Notes under the pieces: generated by a model
Told to the model about the DNA's origin: nothing
Seen by the model: only the letters and a program-made list of their open reading frames with translations
The model's database searches: none
Program-made: the position numbers and the translations under genes
Part shown: positions 62,401-64,000 of the stretch, piece after piece
How the letters are laid out: each line of letters opens with the position of its first letter
Position numbering within the stretch: the first letter of the stretch is position 1
Origin: Opisthocomus hoazin
Lineage: Eukaryota; Chordata; Aves; Opisthocomiformes; Opisthocomidae
Reading direction: 5' to 3'
Length of the DNA stretch: 64,000 bases
NCBI RefSeq assembly: GCF_030867145.1
Contig: NC_134416.1
Span: forward strand, 94,589,183 to 94,653,182

Positions 62401-62662
62401 TTTATTTCATAGCCCTTCTACTGAAGTTGCAGTATAACAAAAAGCGTAGAAGCCGGTACAGAAGCAGGAATGTGTGAGTTACGTTAGCAATGTTAGACTA
62501 TGTGAGGGTTGTGTCTTGCTTTGTAGGAGTTACCGCTGAAATGCAAAACCTAGTTCAGCGACGGATTTATCCTTTTCTGCTTATGGTGGTGGTTTTGATG
62601 GGAATTCTCTCCTTCCAAGTCCGCCAGTTCAAGCGCCTTTATGAACATATTAAAAATGACAA
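14440..62662 (+). CDS. MARCHF6: MARCHF6: ER membrane E3 ubiquitin ligase, RING-CH type (25 exons visible, last exon outside window)
   Basis: Spliced coding sequence runs over 25 exons: 14440-14458, 19223-19319, 20193-20266, 26567-26710, 30967-31039, 33049-33217, 34268-34460, 34765-34826, 36819-36851, 38483-38534, 41954-42012, 42604-42684, 43904-43972, 44088-44162, 44974-45108, 45608-45727, 47903-48003, 48781-48918, 50744-50945, 54860-54929, 56120-56301, 57637-57771, 59868-59957, 61410-61542, 62527-62662. It gives 880 residues plus two bases; the human protein has 910, so about 30 C-terminal residues are missing. Seen: a complete C4HC3 RING-CH finger (residues 9-55), many hydrophobic membrane segments, an acidic linker (224-250) and an Asn-rich loop (about 577-602). 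The family (yeast Doa10, human TEB4) sits in the ER and inner nuclear membrane. It ubiquitinates degradation substrates with UBE2J2 and UBE2G2, including squalene monooxygenase and N-degron proteins. All introns are GT-AG, with no frameshift or in-frame stop. Orthology is by recalled similarity to human MARCHF6, near identity in most exons. Confidence 0.97.
14823..14857 (+). repeat. CCCCGG hexanucleotide array in intron 1
   Basis: Five perfect CCCCGG units (14823-14852) plus a partial CCCCG, so the minus strand reads as GGGGCC-type repeats. Located about 365 bp downstream of the MARCHF6 start codon inside the CpG island and within intron 1. It produces Pro-Gly and Ala-Gly dipeptide open frames, which are not genes. 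Confidence 0.95.
14987..15020 (+). repeat. Short 14-bp tandem repeat in intron 1
   Basis: Two perfect copies of a 14-bp G-rich unit (14987-15000, 15001-15014) plus the first six bases of a third. Confidence 0.85.
19223..19319 (+). CDS. MARCHF6: MARCHF6 exon 2 (residues 7-39), first part of RING-CH finger
   Basis: Acceptor ..gtcaacag|ATATGC, donor GAATG|gtgagt. Supplies zinc ligands C9, C12, C26, C28 and H36, and the first two bases of C39, in the pattern CxxC-x13-CxC-x7-H-xx-C. In human TEB4, mutation of C9 abolishes ligase activity. No substitution of a metal ligand is seen. Intron 2 is 873 bp (19320-20192) with no recognisable element. Confidence 0.97.
20193..20266 (+). CDS. MARCHF6: MARCHF6 exon 3 (residues 39-64), second part of RING-CH finger
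   Basis: Acceptor tattgcag|CTTAGTT, donor CACCAA|gtaagt. Completes C39 and adds the last pair C52 and C55, with W43 in the E2-contact position and the basic run K-H-R after C55. Together with exon 2 this makes a complete C4HC3 RING-CH finger. The following intron 3 (20267-26566, 6300 bp) is the largest in the gene and holds a short CR1 tail near 21766 and a T-run at 25318. Confidence 0.97.
21766..21828 (-). mobile_element. Short CR1 3'-tail fragment in intron 3
   Basis: Contains ATAGAAACGTAGAATGG, then GGTTGGAAGGG, then ATCATCTAGTCCAACCT, the reverse complement of the conserved 3' end of bird CR1 elements. Only about 60 bp remain. Confidence 0.8.
25318..25333 (+). repeat. T16 homopolymer in intron 3
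   Basis: Uninterrupted run of 16 T. No target-site duplications or attached SINE/LINE sequence seen. Confidence 0.95.
26567..26710 (+). CDS. MARCHF6: MARCHF6 exon 4 (residues 64-112), first membrane segment
   Basis: Acceptor ctacacag|TTTATTCC, donor CTGCAT|gtaagt. Begins I-Y-S-P-D-M-P-S and holds the first hydrophobic span (about residues 91-111, ending G-V-V-P-L-T-A). The cytosolic RING-CH finger precedes it. Intron 4 (26711-30966, 4256 bp) shows no gene or clear repeat apart from a T-run near 27835. Confidence 0.96.
30967..31039 (+). CDS. MARCHF6: MARCHF6 exon 5 (residues 112-136)
   Basis: Acceptor tcatgcag|GTCGTATC, donor TCAAC|gtaagt. Encodes [19 protein letters not shown], the lumenal/interfacial loop between the first two membrane segments. 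It has I in place of human M at about residue 133. Intron 5 (31040-33048, 2009 bp) contains nothing I can identify. Confidence 0.96.
33049..33217 (+). CDS. MARCHF6: MARCHF6 exon 6 (residues 136-192), second membrane segment and start of Gln-rich linker
   Basis: Acceptor tttaacag|GGAGAAC, donor AATGAG|gtaaag, ending in phase 0. Hydrophobic span about 143-163, then [10 protein letters not shown], then a Gln/Asn-rich stretch (174-191) that is clearly more divergent from human than the flanking parts. Intron 6 (33218-34267, 1050 bp) carries a plus-strand CR1 fragment ending about 180 bp before exon 7. Confidence 0.96.
33925..34090 (+). mobile_element. CR1 3'-end fragment in intron 6
   Basis: Plus-strand CR1 3' region: GAATAGGTTGC, GTGAAGTCTCCGTCTCTGG, AGCAACCTGCTGTAGCTGAC, CCCTGCTTTGAG, GACTAGATGATCTCTAGAGG, CCCTTTCCAACCTCAG. 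Preceded by a T-rich/GTTTT-rich stretch. Same sense as the host gene. Confidence 0.9.
34268..34460 (+). CDS. MARCHF6: MARCHF6 exon 7 (residues 193-257), acidic cytosolic linker
   Basis: Acceptor tttctacag|GCTCAGG, donor CACAAG|gtaaca. Low-complexity: an Ala/Val/Asn-rich first half and an acidic second half (about residues 224-250) dominated by Glu and Asp, encoded by a GA-rich purine run. The tail [10 protein letters not shown] is conserved with human. Probably disordered. Intron 7 is only 304 bp (34461-34764). Confidence 0.95.
34765..34826 (+). CDS. MARCHF6: MARCHF6 exon 8 (residues 257-277)
   Basis: Acceptor ctcctcag|ATGACATG, donor GAGCGA|gtgagt, phase 0 at the end. Encodes [21 protein letters not shown], a Trp-rich amphipathic stretch conserved across vertebrate MARCHF6 and resembling Doa10. 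Intron 8 (34827-36818, 1992 bp) shows no recognised element. Confidence 0.96.
36819..36851 (+). CDS. MARCHF6: MARCHF6 exon 9, 33-nt micro-exon (residues 278-288)
   Basis: Acceptor cttcacag|ATGCTTGG, donor TTTTTTA|gtaagt. Exactly 11 codons ([11 protein letters not shown]), so skipping it would keep the frame. The sequence matches human at every residue I recall. Intron 9 (36852-38482, 1631 bp) shows nothing identifiable. Confidence 0.95.
38483..38534 (+). CDS. MARCHF6: MARCHF6 exon 10 (residues 289-306), membrane segment
   Basis: Acceptor ccttatag|GAACATG, donor TGTTTG|gtaagt. Encodes [17 protein letters not shown], a hydrophobic segment. Intron 10 (38535-41953, 3419 bp) is AT-rich with long T-runs at 40783-40803 and 40975-40988. 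Confidence 0.96.
40783..40803 (+). repeat. T21 homopolymer in intron 10
   Basis: Uninterrupted run of 21 T; a second run of 14 T lies at 40975-40988. Confidence 0.95.
41954..42012 (+). CDS. MARCHF6: MARCHF6 exon 11 (residues 306-325)
   Basis: Acceptor ttatgcag|CATTTTG, donor GAATAT|gtaagt, ending in phase 0. Encodes [20 protein letters not shown]; human has L for I and H for the final Y. Loop between membrane segments. Intron 11 is 591 bp with no element seen. Confidence 0.96.
42604..42684 (+). CDS. MARCHF6: MARCHF6 exon 12 (residues 326-352), membrane segment; U12-type donor follows
   Basis: Acceptor cactccag|GTTCAAG, donor CAT|gtatcctttt. Encodes [16 protein letters not shown] and a hydrophobic run ending C-H. 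The donor matches the U12 consensus /GTATCCTTT, unlike every other donor in the gene. Reading through the donor meets a stop after five codons. Confidence 0.96.
42685..43903 (+). promoter_or_regulatory. Intron 12, candidate U12-type (minor spliceosome) intron
   Basis: The 5' end is gtatcctttt (42685-42694), a perfect match to the U12 donor consensus GTATCCTTT. The 3' end has tttcttgac (43883-43891), one mismatch from the branch consensus TTCCTTRAC. Its likely branch A at 43890 lies 13 nt from the end of the intron, inside the 10-20 nt window typical of U12 introns. A normal polypyrimidine tract is missing between branch site and acceptor. No gene or repeat is seen inside the 1219 bp. Confidence 0.85.
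43904..43972 (+). CDS. MARCHF6: MARCHF6 exon 13 (residues 353-375)
   Basis: Acceptor aactattcag|GGTTTGG, donor GTCAAG|gtaata; 23 codons, phase 0 on both sides. Encodes [23 protein letters not shown], a short basic loop plus the start of the next membrane segment. It lies between the U12-type intron 12 and the shortest intron of the gene (intron 13, 115 bp). Confidence 0.96.
44088..44162 (+). CDS. MARCHF6: MARCHF6 exon 14 (residues 376-400), core of the conserved TEB4/Doa10 domain
   Basis: Acceptor ttcctaaag|GTTTCC, donor TCTTTG|gtaaaa; 25 codons. Encodes [22 protein letters not shown]. The E-x-G-x-F-P...G-W-W-L-D signature belongs to the TD domain shared by Doa10-family ligases. E383 in the membrane is a candidate counterpart of the functionally important membrane Glu of yeast Doa10 (my inference, not aligned). 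Intron 14 (44163-44973) is 811 bp without identified elements. Confidence 0.96.
44974..45108 (+). CDS. MARCHF6: MARCHF6 exon 15 (residues 401-445)
   Basis: Acceptor ccttctag|GAGATG, donor GAGAGAG|gtaagt; 45 codons. Begins [10 protein letters not shown], a lumenal or cytosolic loop, followed by a membrane segment (about 424-442). Part of the TD domain. Intron 15 is 499 bp. Confidence 0.97.
45608..45727 (+). CDS. MARCHF6: MARCHF6 exon 16 (residues 446-485)
   Basis: Acceptor gcttcag|GTATTG, donor TCAGTG|gtaagt; 40 codons. Encodes the conserved amphipathic stretch [20 protein letters not shown] and then [10 protein letters not shown]. Intron 16 (45728-47902, 2175 bp) holds a plus-strand CR1 fragment and an LTR. 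Confidence 0.97.
45810..45997 (+). mobile_element. CR1 3'-end fragment in intron 16
   Basis: Plus-strand CR1 sequence: CACTGGAACAAGTTGCC, CTTTGGAGATATTCAGA, GAGCAACCTGATGTAACTGG, CTGGAGGTCCCTTCCAA and a TCTGTGATA end. It is more diverged than the copies at 8413 and 54099. Confidence 0.85.
47150..47816 (+). mobile_element. LTR of an avian endogenous retrovirus in intron 16
   Basis: A GC- and CpG-richer block inside an AT-rich intron. It contains CCATACCATATGACATCACG (U3-like with a CRE-like site), a degenerate TATA region AGCAGTAAGAGCTG, a TCTATTAACCTG region resembling the polyadenylation area, and a tail (TCTCAATCCACAAG...GAGAGGGGAGTGAG) shared with the LTR at 1376-2360. No coding region accompanies it, so it is probably a solo LTR. 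The 5' edge is uncertain; it may start as early as about 47060. It ends about 86 bp before exon 17. Confidence 0.7.
47903..48003 (+). CDS. MARCHF6: MARCHF6 exon 17 (residues 486-519)
   Basis: Acceptor ccttgttgcag|ATTGTC, donor CTACAG|gtaagc. Membrane segment (about 486-500, [14 protein letters not shown]) followed by I-R-I-I-K and the loop ending F-L-P-Y-N-V-M-L-Y. An LTR ends about 86 bp upstream of the acceptor. Intron 17 (48004-48780) carries a short minus-strand CR1-like fragment. Confidence 0.97.
48550..48628 (-). mobile_element. Short CR1-like 3' fragment in intron 17
   Basis: Reads TAGAGTCATAGCATTATTAA, AGTTGGAAAAGACCTCTGAG, ATCATAAAGTCCAACCGTCA, the reverse complement of a CR1 3' end of a different subfamily from the 8413 and 54099 copies. 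Confidence 0.75.
48781..48918 (+). CDS. MARCHF6: MARCHF6 exon 18 (residues 519-565)
   Basis: Acceptor gtttctag|TGATGC, donor TTGCT|gtaagt. Encodes [20 protein letters not shown] and then [16 protein letters not shown], matching human. Intron 18 (48919-50743, 1825 bp) contains an A-run and an 18-bp tandem duplication at 50175-50210. Confidence 0.97.
50175..50210 (+). repeat. 18-bp tandem duplication in intron 18
   Basis: Two perfect copies of TTTAAAGTAGATTGACTC in direct tandem. Confidence 0.95.
50744..50945 (+). CDS. MARCHF6: MARCHF6 exon 19 (residues 565-632), Asn-rich loop
   Basis: Acceptor cttgttacag|GGATCTC, donor CTCAGG|gtacgt; largest exon in the window (202 nt). Starts [13 protein letters not shown], then an Asn/Gln-rich low-complexity loop (about 577-602), then [12 protein letters not shown] and G-F-Q-P-Y-R-R-P-L. 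Intron 19 (50946-54859, 3914 bp) includes a minus-strand CR1 fragment. Confidence 0.97.
54099..54270 (-). mobile_element. CR1 3'-end fragment in intron 19
   Basis: Minus-strand CR1 tail (CACAGAATCACAGAATAAT, GGGGTTGGAAGGGACCTCTG, AACCCCCCTGCC, AGCAGGGTCACCTACAGCAG, TATCTCCAGAGAAGGAGACT). Differs from the copy at 8413 by under ten bases over about 155 bp, so both belong to one relatively young subfamily. Truncated after the CCTGTTC motif. Confidence 0.9.
54860..54929 (+). CDS. MARCHF6: MARCHF6 exon 20 (residues 633-656), membrane segment
   Basis: Acceptor tctctttcag|ATATTTC, donor TACCAG|gtaagt. Encodes [20 protein letters not shown], a complete membrane span. Intron 20 (54930-56119, 1190 bp) has no recognised element. 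Confidence 0.96.
56120..56301 (+). CDS. MARCHF6: MARCHF6 exon 21 (residues 656-716)
   Basis: Acceptor gtgttttcag|TATTTGC, donor CTCATG|gtgagt. Encodes [20 protein letters not shown], a membrane segment around 677-700 and the basic loop [15 protein letters not shown]. Essentially identical to human. Intron 21 is 1335 bp (56302-57636). Confidence 0.97.
57637..57771 (+). CDS. MARCHF6: MARCHF6 exon 22 (residues 717-761)
   Basis: Acceptor tttttttag|ATAATG, donor TGGCAG|gtcagt; 45 codons. Encodes a membrane span (about 720-745) and the loop [15 protein letters not shown]. Reading through the donor would stay open for 37 codons, but that extension has no counterpart in the family. Intron 22 (57772-59867, 2096 bp) shows no element I can name. 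Confidence 0.97.
59868..59957 (+). CDS. MARCHF6: MARCHF6 exon 23 (residues 762-791)
   Basis: Acceptor caaaattag|GACTGG, donor GAACAG|gtagga; 30 codons. Encodes [20 protein letters not shown] and then [10 protein letters not shown], matching human. Intron 23 (59958-61409, 1452 bp) includes a compositionally distinct block at about 60380-61340. Confidence 0.97.
60380..61340. other. Compositionally distinct block in intron 23, possible old insertion
   Basis: This part of intron 23 is richer in C and in CTG/CAG words than the surrounding AT-rich intron. It has overlapping open frames of 85-91 codons on both strands (60867-61124 plus, 60827-61102 minus). I recognise neither a protein nor a repeat family. 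An old LTR or other interspersed repeat is the likeliest explanation. Confidence 0.3.
61410..61542 (+). CDS. MARCHF6: MARCHF6 exon 24 (residues 792-836)
   Basis: Acceptor ttcttcttag|GTATATG, donor TTATTAG|gtatgt. Encodes [12 protein letters not shown] and a membrane span (about 811-834). Differs from human by conservative changes only (F for Y, I for V). Intron 24 (61543-62526, 984 bp) contains a 16-G run. Confidence 0.97.
61713..61728 (+). repeat. 16-G homopolymer in intron 24 followed by GGT/GGC repeats
   Basis: Sixteen consecutive G at 61713-61728, then GGCGGTGGAGGTGGTGGTG. A C-rich run (CCCCACCCCCC) lies about 50 bp upstream at 61653-61663. The tract could form a G-quadruplex or pair with the upstream C-run. 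Confidence 0.95.
62527..62662 (+). CDS. MARCHF6: MARCHF6 exon 25 (residues 836-881), last exon in window
   Basis: Acceptor ctttgtag|GAGTTAC, donor GACAA|gtgagt. Encodes [16 protein letters not shown], the final membrane span, and [14 protein letters not shown]. The human protein continues with about 29 more residues, including the conserved C-terminal element of Doa10-type ligases. That exon is not found before 64000. Intron 25 is therefore at least 1338 bp. Confidence 0.96.
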
Positions 62663-64000
62663 GTGAGTATATAGCGTGGGTTTTTTGAATTTTTCCACTT
62701 TAAATTGTGATGACAACTTCACATTGAATTCAGATGTTGTAGACACTTAGGGCTAAAAGGGATTTTAAGAAGCTTTGTAGACAAATGACCCTCTGAGGCA
62801 GACCTAAACTGTTCTTGGCAAACGTTTTATCTGTGGTTCAGGCAGATAAACTCAGGAATAAACTCCCCTTTGTCTAACTTGAATGTGTTTTAGCACAAAT
62901 GAAGCCAATTGCTTTTTTGTCTTCCCCCTCTGTAGTGTTGCAGGATAAGTGAATGTAATAATTGTGATGTATCTGGAAGTAAAATCATGTCTCAAACTGC
63001 TGCTTATAAAACTATTTCTCCAACCTTTTCTGCATAACTTTTGCTTATTCTTTCTACTCGTTAGTCCAATTAACCTAATAAAGAACATTCAGTTGATTTG
63101 ATAGTCTGTCCTCACCAAATTTTGTACTGTTTTTTGGTGTTTTCAGTAATTCTTACTGTGCATTACTCAGGTATCTGACAAAATATTAATTTTCCCAGTG
63201 TTTTTTCTGGTTATCCTACTTAGTTTCTAAGCTTTTTGTGTGTGTGTTATCCTTATTACCTTATTTTTTGTGTTACGCTAATTACTTTTTGTGTTGGTAA
63301 TTTTGGAAAATAAGTTTTGGACCCAAGCAACTAGTCTTCCTAGGCTGCTTTTGTATTGAAAAGGAATGAGTTTGTTGTGTTTATGTCCTGAGTTACCCTA
63401 GAACAGTTTTACTTTCCACTGACTACAGAAGGAGTCAAATCTAAAATAAACTTCTTTGAATCTTAAATATTGGGAAGTGACTGATACATTAAGTGTTTGT
63501 GTAAATGTGAAAGTAATAGTATCTAGAAATAATTGAGAGATATAACTAAAATTAAACTCTCAGCAGATCAATTTATATTTTAGCACATTTTATTTGACCA
63601 GCTGAGTTAAATCCCGTTCGCCACCTGCCTTCGTAATATGTTCTATAGTATTTGGCCCTACTCTAGTATCTATAGCTGCTATTTATATTTAGAAATTGGT
63701 TTTGAGGTAAATGTTAATACCTTTCAGGCAGAATGTGTATTGAATTGCAACTTGCATTAATGTTACAAGTTGCTTTTTTGTGTAAATCAGGCATGTAAAC
63801 TGAATACAAAGCTGTGAAAATATATATAAGTGAAAATTGCTTTGTTATTAAAGGAACTTATTAAATGTTATAACCATCCTTCTAGACAAGAAGTTTATAC
63901 AACTTAATGATCTCATTTCAGGAAGTAAGCAAACAGTTGGGATTTTATAGTTTAGAAATAGGCTTAATTAAATCTTTCATGTAACAAATTTCAAAATTAT

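Overview
The window is vertebrate nuclear DNA and almost certainly avian. It carries several CR1 LINE fragments whose 3' ends and reverse-transcriptase remnants are typical of birds, two bird-style retroviral LTRs, compact introns, and one large intron-rich gene under a GC-rich CpG-island promoter. The species cannot be fixed from sequence alone. || Layout: positions 1-14100 are upstream intergenic DNA in which I can support no protein-coding gene. It holds an LTR-like element (about 1376-2360), a 22-bp minisatellite (4601-4873) and a 5'-truncated, internally broken CR1 on the minus strand (about 8413-9190). Positions about 14100-15080 are a CpG island with a purine (GGA) tract, GC boxes, the start codon of the gene and, just inside intron 1, a CCCCGG hexanucleotide array. 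From 14440 to the right edge the plus strand is occupied by one gene, MARCHF6 (MARCH6/TEB4, the vertebrate orthologue of yeast Doa10), a polytopic E3 ubiquitin ligase of the endoplasmic reticulum. || I could place 25 coding exons, every one bounded by GT-AG and every junction phase-consistent. They total 2642 nt, encoding 880 residues plus two bases of codon 881. The human protein has 910 residues, so the missing part is one terminal exon of about 30 residues, which must lie beyond position 64000. The N-terminal RING-CH finger (C9, C12, C26, C28, H36, C39, C52, C55) is complete, followed by many membrane segments, an acidic linker and an Asn/Gln-rich linker. || The introns hold CR1 fragments (about 21766, 33925, 45810, 48550, 54099), a second LTR ending only about 86 bp before exon 17, and assorted homopolymer tracts. 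The most notable feature is intron 12, which has the hallmarks of a minor-spliceosome (U12-type) intron. || I found no operon, CRISPR, tRNA, rRNA or undescribed multi-gene system; this is one conserved housekeeping-type gene and its repeat landscape.
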